41,236 nt of DNA from Cellvibrio sp. OA-2007 (GTDB lineage: Bacteria > Pseudomonadota > Gammaproteobacteria > Pseudomonadales > Cellvibrionaceae), in NCBI RefSeq assembly GCF_000953825.1, contig NZ_BBUL01000074.1, positions 1 through 41,236 of the forward strand, read 5' to 3'. This document shows, in pieces, positions 24,688 to 32,599 of the stretch. How positions within the stretch are numbered: the first letter of the stretch is position 1; the number at the start of each line of letters is the position of its first letter. A model generated the notes under the pieces. That model was given only the letters and a program-made list of their open reading frames with translations, did not search any database and was not told the DNA's origin. The translations under genes and the position numbers were made by a program.

Positions 24688-25025
24688 TACGTCCCCCAAA
24701 TGCTCCAAGCCCAGCCTGCCGCAACTAAGACGCCACCGGCCGCAGCCACCTTAGCCAAATCCCCTAGTACATCCATCCATGACTGCTTATTCAATAAAGC
24801 CAATATCACGCTGTACATAACGAATAAAAAGACACACACACCCAGAAACCCGTAAAGCCATGTTTTCCATTCATTTGCCGCCGCAGTGGCTTTAGCAAGC
24901 CCCCCCGTACTTTGTGCCATTACAAAATTGCTAACCAGCAACATTAAAAAAACAAACATAAATTGAGCGCCCGTTTTAAAAAAACGGTGCTCATAAATAC
25001 CAGCTGGATTACCTAATTTTTTCAT
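24687..25025 (-). CDS. virB2: VirB2 major pilin
   Basis: The 112-aa product has a long signal region with likely cleavage after VMA (residue 37) before QSTGG. Two hydrophobic segments in the mature part, about 58-77 and 90-108, match the prepilin layout of VirB2/TrbC. It lies between virB1 and virB3. Confidence 0.92.
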   Translation of the reverse strand: MKKLGNPAGIYEHRFFKTGAQFMFVFLMLLVSNFVMAQSTGGLAKATAAANEWKTWLYGFLGVCVFLFVMYSVILALLNKQSWMDVLGDLAKVAAAGGVLVAAGWAWSIWGT

Positions 25026-25039
25026 GCGTTACTCCAAAA

Positions 25040-25708
25040 TTAATTATCAAAATCGTTGAGAACATCCCACGACACACGTTTAGTCTCAGCATCTTTACTA
25101 TCAATGCCGGACGTATTACTCACATCTTCGAGAGCTTTAACATCTTTACCTGCTTGATCGGTTTCTTTCTGTTTCTGCGGTACCTCCTTTATGTCATTGG
25201 GTGTGAATTGAATTTCGGGAACGTTTTTCAGTTTTGCGTTATTGACTGCAATTTTTTTTACATAGCTGGGCTGGTTATTGCCTTCAGTGACAAAACCGCG
25301 AGTGAAGTTATTGGAGTAGTAACAAGAGAACGCCGCCTTTAATGCGTCTTGACCTTCTCCCTGTTGGGTGCTGGCTCGCGTATAGCAGCTACTAAGAATC
25401 TTGCTGCTAACGCCCAAGTTGGTACACGCATCAAAAGCAGACTCAATAGTCAGGCCATAAGCATCGAAATTCTTATGATTGATTTGGCCCAGCCCAACGC
25501 TGATATTTGCGCCTTTCGCAATCAGCATTTTTGCGGTATCAATCGCTTCTTCCAGATTGGCAGGCTGCTTGTCCAAGCGCATATCAACCACGCCAATGGC
25601 ATATGGGTTGCCGCTTGACTCTGACGCGACTAACGCAGCCATCGTATTTGGGTCAACATCCGGGGAGCACTGTTGTGCTAGTGTGAAAACTACGGCTGGT
25701 AGGAGCAT
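25040..25708 (-). CDS. virB1: VirB1 lytic transglycosylase
   Basis: The 222-aa product has an SLT-type domain: ALVASESSGNPYAIGV with catalytic Glu30, then SVGLGQINHKNF and the later ACTNLGVSSKILSSCYTR motif. It opens peptidoglycan for the secretion channel. GGAGG lies 11 bases before the start. It is the first gene of the virB operon. The C-terminal 60 residues are polar and disordered. The signal peptide is short. Confidence 0.92.
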   Translation of the reverse strand: MLLPAVVFTLAQQCSPDVDPNTMAALVASESSGNPYAIGVVDMRLDKQPANLEEAIDTAKMLIAKGANISVGLGQINHKNFDAYGLTIESAFDACTNLGVSSKILSSCYTRASTQQGEGQDALKAAFSCYYSNNFTRGFVTEGNNQPSYVKKIAVNNAKLKNVPEIQFTPNDIKEVPQKQKETDQAGKDVKALEDVSNTSGIDSKDAETKRVSWDVLNDFDN

Positions 25709-25774
25709 TTAACGTTGAACCTCCGGGTGTGATTGAAAGCACTCGGCCGAAGTGGTCAACTCATCATTCGATTT

Positions 25775-25787
25775 GCGATATAATCGC
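25775..25787. promoter_or_regulatory. Inverted repeat around a TATAAT box between virB1 and the XRE gene
   Basis: GCGAT-ATA-ATCGC is a 5-3-5 inverted repeat that contains a perfect TATAAT (25779-25784) on the plus strand. It sits in the 110-base divergent gap. It is a good candidate operator for the XRE protein, which would then control itself and perhaps the virB operon. Confidence 0.5.
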
Positions 25788-25818
25788 GAGCTAATTAACG
25801 CGCCATAAGAAATTTGAT

Positions 25819-26058
25819 ATGTCACAAACCACAGAAGATGTAACCAAGCGGAAGGCGCTGGCCGCAGACGTCGTAAACTTGCGGCTAGCGGTAGGGCACA
25901 CGCAGAAAGAAGCGGCCGCATTTTTGTACGTGACAACACGGACTTATCAAAACTGGGAATACAGCGACACAATGCCTTTTGCGATATTCGAGCTATATCA
26001 ACTAAAGGCGATGGCCCGCGGCTTGATAAGCGCACAGCCGCATACAACCAAAAAGTAG
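25819..26058 (+). CDS. XRE-type helix-turn-helix regulator
   Basis: The 79-aa product carries a helix-turn-helix at about residues 18-50 (LRLAVGHTQKEAAAFLYVTT then RTYQNWEYS), as in Cro/CI-type regulators. It is transcribed away from virB1. Small divergent regulators of this kind repress transfer genes on related plasmids, so control of the virB operon is a reasonable inference. Confidence 0.8.
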   Translation: MSQTTEDVTKRKALAADVVNLRLAVGHTQKEAAAFLYVTTRTYQNWEYSDTMPFAIFELYQLKAMARGLISAQPHTTKK

Positions 26059-26073
26059 ATCCACTTAACACCA

Positions 26074-26391
26074 TCACTTTAAGGCGCCCCCAATGTTCAG
26101 AGCGTGGGCGTTTCCGCTAGTCTGCTTGGCCAAGACAATCTCGATAGTACACACCGCAAAAAAATTGGCCTGAACAAACAGAACGGCTCTATCAAAGCTT
26201 CGCCAAGTGCGAAAAACATCCCCTTGCTTCCGCGCTATCAGAATGCGCTGGTAGCTATTCCGTAAAACAATGCACAGGCTTTCATCATCGAGAACGTGGA
26301 ACTCCGCTGCATCGAGCGGCGCTTTCAGCGAAGTTTTTTTAATTATGCTCACTGGAAGGAGGTTTTCGGGGTAACTAATGAAGTTCACCAT
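26074..26391 (-). CDS. Unknown 105-aa protein
   Basis: The product reads like a real small globular protein (LDAAEFHVLDDESLCIVLRN then SYQRILIARKQGDVFRTWRS) but has no family I can name. It converges on the XRE gene. The start is uncertain: ATG 26391 or GTG 26403, neither with a strong ribosome site. The possibility of a chance frame remains. Confidence 0.45.
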   Translation of the reverse strand: MVNFISYPENLLPVSIIKKTSLKAPLDAAEFHVLDDESLCIVLRNSYQRILIARKQGDVFRTWRSFDRAVLFVQANFFAVCTIEIVLAKQTSGNAHALNIGGALK

Positions 26392-26403
26392 TGCAAACAC
26401 CAA

Positions 26404-26895
26404 TATCCGTTTTTGTTTTCAGGGGTTCACAATGATGAATTTTATAATTCATAAAGATGAACTTATTGGAGCGGATATTAATGTTTTGAAGGGCGCTGCA
26501 CAAGCTGAAAAGTATGTAAATGGGAACCAAACCTATACTTTTTGGTGCGTTTTTAGGTTATTTTATGCGCCAAAATGACAAAAACAGTAATATATGGCGC
26601 GAAAGTGGGCGTTTTTGATGTGCGTGTAGGTGAATTGATTAGTTCCTTTTCAGGCACTGATATTTTTAAAGCATAGGAGAGGTTATTCAGTAGTGGTCAA
26701 TATGGTATTCATTAAAATGGTGTTTTTGGTTCATCTTTGAGTTGAGCCGAATGTATATAAAGCACTGTAATATGAGACAATTCAGCCAGTTAGAGTGAAT
26801 ATTTAAGCTAATCTATCGCCGGGGATGAGCGATGGCATCCGTACAGGACGTGCTTATTTTTTTCGACACTCTTTTAAGAGGTCTAGAGGTATATT
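26404..26895. other. Stretch without a firm gene
   Basis: A short plus-strand frame (26378 or 26432 to 26578) starts after AGGGGTTCAC and gives at most 66 aa, with no known motif; I do not call it a gene. A loose inverted repeat (GCGCCA at about 26566, TGGCGC at about 26600) follows. The part from 26700 is AT-rich and should hold the promoter of the two-component genes. Confidence 0.4.
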
Positions 26896-27546
26896 TTGGT
26901 TAACTTACTTATTGCAGACGACCATCCATTTTATATGCAAGGTCTAACGCTCTCTGTTTCAGACGCAGACATAAACGTGTTAGAGCATATATCCGACGTG
27001 CATTCGATTATCGAGGCATATAAACGATTGAAGCCTGATGTTTTTCTGTGCGATATAAAATTTGGACAGGAGCAAACCAGCGGGTTAGATGTTTTAGAAA
27101 AACTCCTGACGATTGACCCAAAAGCAAAGGTTATTTTGCTGTCGCAGTACGACCAGGACATGATGATCAAGCAGTCTTATGCCGCAGGAGCGAAAGCATT
27201 CTTATCGAAATCGATTGCGCGAGAAGACCTTATTAACGCAATACAAACGGTTGCTAAAGGCGAGCTTTATTTCACTCCCGAAAACGCTCTTATCCTGGCG
27301 CGGTTGACATACGATAAGGCACCAGACGAGCGACCATTAGAGGAAATTTTGAACGAGAAGGAAATAGAAGTGATGCGATTACTAACTAATGGCTCACGCG
27401 AAAAGGACGCCGCCGCCGAGCTGGATGTAACAGTGCGCACAATTGCAAAACTCAAAGCAAGCATCAAAGAAAAACTAAATGTTGACAGTGATTCATCCCT
27501 AATCAAATTAGCGCTAAAACACGGCTTAATAAGCATGGATGATTGA
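26896..27546 (+). CDS. NarL/FixJ-type response regulator
   Basis: The 216-aa product starts at TTG 26896 with AGAGG six bases upstream. The receiver domain (1-122) has acidic Asp8-Asp9, phospho-acceptor Asp53 (LCDIKF) and Lys105. The LuxR-type helix-turn-helix at about 152-213 reads LNEKEIEVMRLLTNGSREKD and TVRTIAKLKASIKEKL. It precedes its likely kinase by 30 bases and would act as a DNA-binding output. Confidence 0.93.
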   Translation: MVNLLIADDHPFYMQGLTLSVSDADINVLEHISDVHSIIEAYKRLKPDVFLCDIKFGQEQTSGLDVLEKLLTIDPKAKVILLSQYDQDMMIKQSYAAGAKAFLSKSIAREDLINAIQTVAKGELYFTPENALILARLTYDKAPDERPLEEILNEKEIEVMRLLTNGSREKDAAAELDVTVRTIAKLKASIKEKLNVDSDSSLIKLALKHGLISMDD

Positions 27547-27576
27547 TTATTAATAACGGGCGGGAGTTTCCATAAG

Positions 27577-29535
27577 GTGTGTGCATTCATAAAAAATGTT
27601 TGTTTATTATTGCTGCTATACATAACAACCATAACGCAATTTGCTAAAGCTGATTTACCTGTGGTTGATTTATCAGCACAGACTCTAGGGCAAGAAGAGT
27701 TATTAGAAATTCCAAACTCTTGGCGCTTTTACTGGCAACAATACCTGTTTTTAGGAGATTCGTTTGCTGGAGGTGAGCCGATAGGAGCCACTTTGCCTTG
27801 GACAACAATACCGAACAAGGAAAGCGGCCATCCTGCACATGGTTTTGGAACTTACGCATTAATACTAAAGCTCCCCAAGCGCACTGAACCCAACCTAGCT
27901 CTAAAGATGCGCCGCGTTAAAACAGCTTACGCGTTATACATTGACGAAGTACTAGTAGGCCACACCGGAAACCTCGCCAATTACCCCCGACCTTTAACAC
28001 CACCCATCAATAAAAGCGGCATCGTGAATATTCAGGTTCCTATAGAAAAGTCTGAAATCACAATCCTAATCCATGTATCCAGCATGAAATATTATCGCGG
28101 CGGACTTGATCAGCCGCCCCAGCTTTCTTATGTCGATACGGCGAACGCATCTAAAATGCGCGACATATTGTGGCCAGCGTTCATCGCAGGTGCCTTGCTA
28201 TTTATGGGTTTTTATCACTTGGCCCTTTGGATCAAGCGAAAAACAAGCGTCACATCGCTACTTTTTTCGGTGTTTTCCGTTGCGGTAGGTACGCGTGTAT
28301 TTTTCACATACAAACTAGCCTATTTGATGTTTCCGAACTTAACAGAGGACACGATGTTATGGTGCGAAACCGTGCTGGCCTACACCGCTCTGCCCTTCTT
28401 GCACCTGTTTATCTCGTCGTCATTCCCCTTAGATGCCAACAAGTACATCACACGCCTCTCATGGGTAACATGGGTCGCAATGATGATTGTATCGTTCGGA
28501 ACGAGCCTCTACACAATGAGCCGAGCCTTACCGGTATTTGAAATCTATTTCATCGTGATTTTGTTTCACATGCTTTACATGGGCTTTGTAGCAATCCGCA
28601 GGCAGCGCGAAGGTGCAGTGATATTTACCATCGGTTTTATTATCGCGATATTTGCAGGTATTCATGATGTGCTTTTTTACAATGGAACGATACCAGGTTT
28701 AGGTAGAGCGATTTTTCCCTTTGGTGTATTGATCTTCGTATATGCTCAATTCTTGCTGCATTCAATGCGATTCTCTCGCGCGTACAGAGAGCTTGAAATA
28801 CTGACTAACACCCTTGAATTGCAGGTTCAGGAAAGAACAAAAGAACTTTCGGCCGCGCATCAGGAGAGTAAAAAAGCGCATGAAGAAACCAAACATTTGA
28901 GCAATGCAATTACCAACTTATTGGAGGATGAGCGCAAATCTATCGCTCGGGAGTTGCATGACGACTTTGGCCAAAGCCTACGAGCTGCCGGTCATTTTGC
29001 GGAGGCTATATCTCGGAGCCTCAATAAGATTGAGCAGCCAACGGATGAACTGAAGAAAAGCATCGCAAACGCGGATCAAATTGCCAGCGTTCTAATTGAT
29101 ATGTACCATAAAAACCGTGATTTGCTACGAAGATTGCGGCCTGAAATTATCGATACATTAGGGTTGGAGTCGGCTATAGAAGAGTTGCTCGCTAATTATC
29201 GGCGAAATGATTTTAAAATCGATTTCAAGTGTGATGCGAACGTATCCAGTTTGGGTAACAAAGAAAAAATAACGATCTATCGAATTTTGCAGGAAGCAAT
29301 CACAAATATTTTGAAATACGCAGACACTAAGGCCTTCACTGTTTTATTGACGGAAACCAACGAGCAAATTGTTTTCGCAGTCGCCGATAACGGAAAAGGT
29401 TTTGATGTAACAACTGCTAGAGGTGTAGGTTTAATATCGATGCGAGAGCGCATGGCAGATATTGGAGGCAGTATCGAAGTACTAAGCGCACCATCGGCGG
29501 GTACCAAGATAATTGCTAAATTCCCAAAGAATTAA
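27577..29535 (+). CDS. DISM-type sensor histidine kinase
   Basis: The 652-aa product starts at GTG 27577. Order: signal peptide (1-25), extracellular jelly-roll-like DISM domain (about 30-190, typically a carbohydrate or small-ligand sensor), seven hydrophobic segments (about 197-395), coiled coil (about 402-448), HisKA_3 with RELHDDFGQ and His461. The ATP-binding domain follows, with EAITNILKYA at 573-582, DNGKGF at 604-609 and GVGLISMRER at 616-625. The kinase type pairs with NarL-like regulators such as the one encoded just before. Ligand unknown. Confidence 0.93.
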   Translation: MCAFIKNVCLLLLLYITTITQFAKADLPVVDLSAQTLGQEELLEIPNSWRFYWQQYLFLGDSFAGGEPIGATLPWTTIPNKESGHPAHGFGTYALILKLPKRTEPNLALKMRRVKTAYALYIDEVLVGHTGNLANYPRPLTPPINKSGIVNIQVPIEKSEITILIHVSSMKYYRGGLDQPPQLSYVDTANASKMRDILWPAFIAGALLFMGFYHLALWIKRKTSVTSLLFSVFSVAVGTRVFFTYKLAYLMFPNLTEDTMLWCETVLAYTALPFLHLFISSSFPLDANKYITRLSWVTWVAMMIVSFGTSLYTMSRALPVFEIYFIVILFHMLYMGFVAIRRQREGAVIFTIGFIIAIFAGIHDVLFYNGTIPGLGRAIFPFGVLIFVYAQFLLHSMRFSRAYRELEILTNTLELQVQERTKELSAAHQESKKAHEETKHLSNAITNLLEDERKSIARELHDDFGQSLRAAGHFAEAISRSLNKIEQPTDELKKSIANADQIASVLIDMYHKNRDLLRRLRPEIIDTLGLESAIEELLANYRRNDFKIDFKCDANVSSLGNKEKITIYRILQEAITNILKYADTKAFTVLLTETNEQIVFAVADNGKGFDVTTARGVGLISMRERMADIGGSIEVLSAPSAGTKIIAKFPKN

Positions 29536-29560
29536 CTATAGATAACGACTGGATAAAATC

Positions 29561-30004
29561 ATGACTGACCATACAAGCGCAATATTAAAAAAGCACGAAC
29601 AGGAAATGGAAGTTAGGGATTATGAATGTGATATGGCAGATGGAGTAAACAATTCTGTGTATTACAACTATTTTGAACACGCTCGACATTCAATGCTGAA
29701 AGCAGGAGGAATCGATTTTGCTGAACTCGCAAGGCAACGCATTGGATTAATTGTTGCTCGGGCTGAAATCGACTTTAAGCGGTCTTTGGTGAGTGGTGAT
29801 AAATTCAAAATAACAACCGTTGTTAGGCGAATTAGCAAAATCAGGTTCGAATTTTCACAGGAGATATTTAAGCTCCCGGATCTAACACTCATCGCGAGTG
29901 CAAAAGTAATAGGTTTACCTATTGACCCTTCTGGTAAACCTAAATTGACTCCAGACCTGGAGGCATTGATATTGCCCATGTTGTCAGAAGTAGAAACCGC
30001 ATAA
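29561..30004 (+). CDS. Hotdog-fold acyl-CoA thioesterase (YbgC/FadM-like)
   Basis: The 147-aa product has the 4HBT signature near its start: YECDMADGVNNSVYYNYFEH then ARHSMLKAGG, the DxxGVNNxxYxxYxExAR pattern of YbgC/FadM thioesterases. It lies 25 bases after the kinase on the same strand and ends before a terminator. It hydrolyses acyl-CoA thioesters; substrate unknown. Its place in a two-component operon is unusual. Confidence 0.85.
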   Translation: MTDHTSAILKKHEQEMEVRDYECDMADGVNNSVYYNYFEHARHSMLKAGGIDFAELARQRIGLIVARAEIDFKRSLVSGDKFKITTVVRRISKIRFEFSQEIFKLPDLTLIASAKVIGLPIDPSGKPKLTPDLEALILPMLSEVETA

Positions 30005-30005
30005 C

Positions 30006-30055
30006 AAAAAAAGGCGGTGGACAAAACAGTAAATTAACTGTTGTTCCCCACCGCC
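30006..30055 (-). terminator. Terminator between convergent genes
   Basis: The stem GGCGGTGG (30013-30020) pairs with CCACCGCC (30048-30055), with a further partial stem inside. On the minus strand seven U (30006-30012) follow, ending the receptor transcript. It may also slow plus-strand transcription. Confidence 0.85.
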
Positions 30056-30102
30056 CTGCACTCACGCGCCCTTGCCTTTCGGCTTTTCCAGTAAATTAAA
30101 TA

Positions 30103-32514
30103 TTAAAACTGATATTCAGCACCAAACGTTATCGAACGCGGGCTTTTGGCGAACGTGTAAAACGTGTTTGTGCCAAATTGCGATCCAGACAATGGGGCAT
30201 TTGATTGGTACGTTTTTACATACTCATTCGTTAAATTGTTACCGGTAATCCTTAGCACTAACGCGTCTAATCGATAGATGATATTCGCGTTGATCATGTA
30301 GTAACTATCCTGATATCCATTCGGATCAAGACTTTCGTGTACGTTATGAGTGCCCACATATTCGGCATTGATCGCATATTGCATCTGACCACCAAATAAC
30401 GCGTGCGAATACTCAGACCCAACATTGTACATTTCTTCAGGGGCGAATCCTGGACGTAGCCCGGAGTAATCGCAAAGATCAGAAACGCCATCGCCGTTAA
30501 TGTCGGTACCATCCGGGGTTTGACCTTGGTAGCAATTGCCGTTTTTAAAATCCTTATACTCAATATCGACGTAACCAGCGCTATAAAACACTATCCATTG
30601 AGGTGTAATGAGCGCGCGGCCGTCAAACTCAAATCCTGTGGATTCGGTCTTTTTCGCATTGCCAACATTAAAGCCTAACGCCCCGTCAAATTGGCTAACT
30701 TGTAATTCGTCGTAGGTTGTATGAAAAACCGTGATTCCATTTTCAAACTGCCCACTAGCGGATTCTGACCGCAACCCCAGCTCGTAAGTTAAGGCGTTCT
30801 CTTCATCAAATTCAAAACTATTTGCAGCGTTGGAGCGCGGATCAAACCCACCAGATTTGTGACCGGATTTTACCGAGAAGTAAACAGAGTTTAATTCATC
30901 CATTTGGTGGTTAAGTGTTGCAGATGGTGAAAAGCTATTTTCATTCCTGGATTGATCCAAGTCATGCCCTACAGAAAAACCTTTCGCTAAATTAATCGGC
31001 TTTGCACCGCAATCATTCGGAAGACCTTTTGACTGTATGGTGTCAGCTTTGACCCCATACAGGTATGCACACGCGAGAGCAGGATTGGAAATTATTTGGT
31101 CGTTTTCGTTAATTATGTTTAACGATCTAGTCGCATCTTTACTGTCAAAAGTGTAGCGGCCATTTAAAACGAGTGTGGTGGCTTTGGTGAGGTTAAATCC
31201 ATACTCACCGTAAACTGAAAAGACGCTTTCGTCTTGCTCAAAAGCTCGCTTCGCGCCAGAACCTGGCAACGGATTGCCTATTGCTTTTAACACACTATCA
31301 GACGGCACGAAAAAGCGGTCATTGAAGTGTAATTCAGCTTGTTGAGCGTAAATACCAGCCATCCATTTACTACCGGCGCCATCCGCATTTTTAATAAAAC
31401 TATCGATAGAATATTGGTGATACTGTTCGTCGAGTTCAAGCGTCAAAATATTTGCAGGCGTGTAATCAGCATCAACTGATTCATCATACCCATAATTCAC
31501 TGCCGCAATCGTGTTATGCCATTCAACGCCACCAAAATCATATACCCCATGCAGCGAATAATTATTGATATGGTTATCGCTAAATTCCGGCGCGTTAGTT
31601 TGACGTTGCCAATCAGCATTAGCATCAAAGCTAGGTTGCTTTAGCAGCACCGTTAATATGTTGTTGTAGGTCGATGGAATCGCATTCAGAACAGCGTTGC
31701 CGGGTTTTCCCGCAATTACATCGAGCGTTCGCGGGCTGGCAATGTCCATCGTAATTTCATACGGGCGCCCTTCAACTTCAAATGACGTACTTTCGATTTT
31801 TGCGTCGAGAGTAAATTTTTCGCTTGCTTGCCAATTTAGTTTTAATCGAGCAGATTTTTCTTCACGGCTGCCAGATTGACTTTTCGTTGTATTTTCAAAA
31901 TACCCATCGTCTGTTAATCCGTACAAGGATAGGCGTGCATTCAGTGAATCAGTCAGCGCACCGTTAACGACAAAATCAGTTTGCTTCTGATTTAATTCAT
32001 CGTTGTAAGCGGCCGATATTCTCGAATAGGTTTCGTTAGTTGCATTAGCTGTATTGACGATAACCGCACCGGCAATCGAATCTTTCCCAAACAACGCATT
32101 TTGCGAGCCTCTAAGGATCTCGACGTTTTGGAGGTCGTACAGTGGCGCCCTGAATAGTTGCGCGCGGCCGTAATACACGCCATCAGAGAATTGCGAAACT
32201 GACTGCTCAAAGCCTTGGCTGTTGCCAGATCCAATTCCGCGTATGCGAACTTGGGTAGACAAACCTGATTCAGTAAAATGGATATTGTTGGTTAAGCCGA
32301 CAAGATCCTCGATTCGATCTGCGCCCATGCCGGTAAGTGTCTTACCATCAAGCGATGTAATCGAGGTTGTTACCTTGTTAATATTTTCTGTTCGCTTAGT
32401 TGCAGTAACTAATATTTCCTCTAATTTTTCTTGCGCAAATGCAGGAGAAATAATTGAGAGCATAAAAGCATAAAGTGCGGTTTGACCAATTTTTATATTT
32501 GAAACTTTGTTCAT
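30103..32514 (-). CDS. TonB-dependent outer membrane receptor
   Basis: The 803-aa product has a signal peptide ending SPAFA-QEKLEE, a TonB-box-like EEILVTATKR, a plug domain with VEILRGSQNALFGKDSIAGA, and a C-terminal barrel ending in aromatic GAEYQF. In the barrel a DINGDGVSD loop with nearby cysteines looks like a calcium-binding extracellular loop. Substrate unknown. It faces the two-component/thioesterase genes, which may control it. Confidence 0.93.
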   Translation of the reverse strand: MNKVSNIKIGQTALYAFMLSIISPAFAQEKLEEILVTATKRTENINKVTTSITSLDGKTLTGMGADRIEDLVGLTNNIHFTESGLSTQVRIRGIGSGNSQGFEQSVSQFSDGVYYGRAQLFRAPLYDLQNVEILRGSQNALFGKDSIAGAVIVNTANATNETYSRISAAYNDELNQKQTDFVVNGALTDSLNARLSLYGLTDDGYFENTTKSQSGSREEKSARLKLNWQASEKFTLDAKIESTSFEVEGRPYEITMDIASPRTLDVIAGKPGNAVLNAIPSTYNNILTVLLKQPSFDANADWQRQTNAPEFSDNHINNYSLHGVYDFGGVEWHNTIAAVNYGYDESVDADYTPANILTLELDEQYHQYSIDSFIKNADGAGSKWMAGIYAQQAELHFNDRFFVPSDSVLKAIGNPLPGSGAKRAFEQDESVFSVYGEYGFNLTKATTLVLNGRYTFDSKDATRSLNIINENDQIISNPALACAYLYGVKADTIQSKGLPNDCGAKPINLAKGFSVGHDLDQSRNENSFSPSATLNHQMDELNSVYFSVKSGHKSGGFDPRSNAANSFEFDEENALTYELGLRSESASGQFENGITVFHTTYDELQVSQFDGALGFNVGNAKKTESTGFEFDGRALITPQWIVFYSAGYVDIEYKDFKNGNCYQGQTPDGTDINGDGVSDLCDYSGLRPGFAPEEMYNVGSEYSHALFGGQMQYAINAEYVGTHNVHESLDPNGYQDSYYMINANIIYRLDALVLRITGNNLTNEYVKTYQSNAPLSGSQFGTNTFYTFAKSPRSITFGAEYQF

Positions 32515-32599
32515 TTTTGTCGTCCTGGTATAAATAAATTAATAACTTGCTCCATTGCTTTTTTTATCCGTCGGACAAAAAAAGGTGGCGCAGTTTACA

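Noticed and set aside
25709-26077. A 122-aa minus-strand frame opposite the XRE gene
   Set aside because: It is antisense to a clear helix-turn-helix gene and its product has no motifs; it is explained as a shadow frame.
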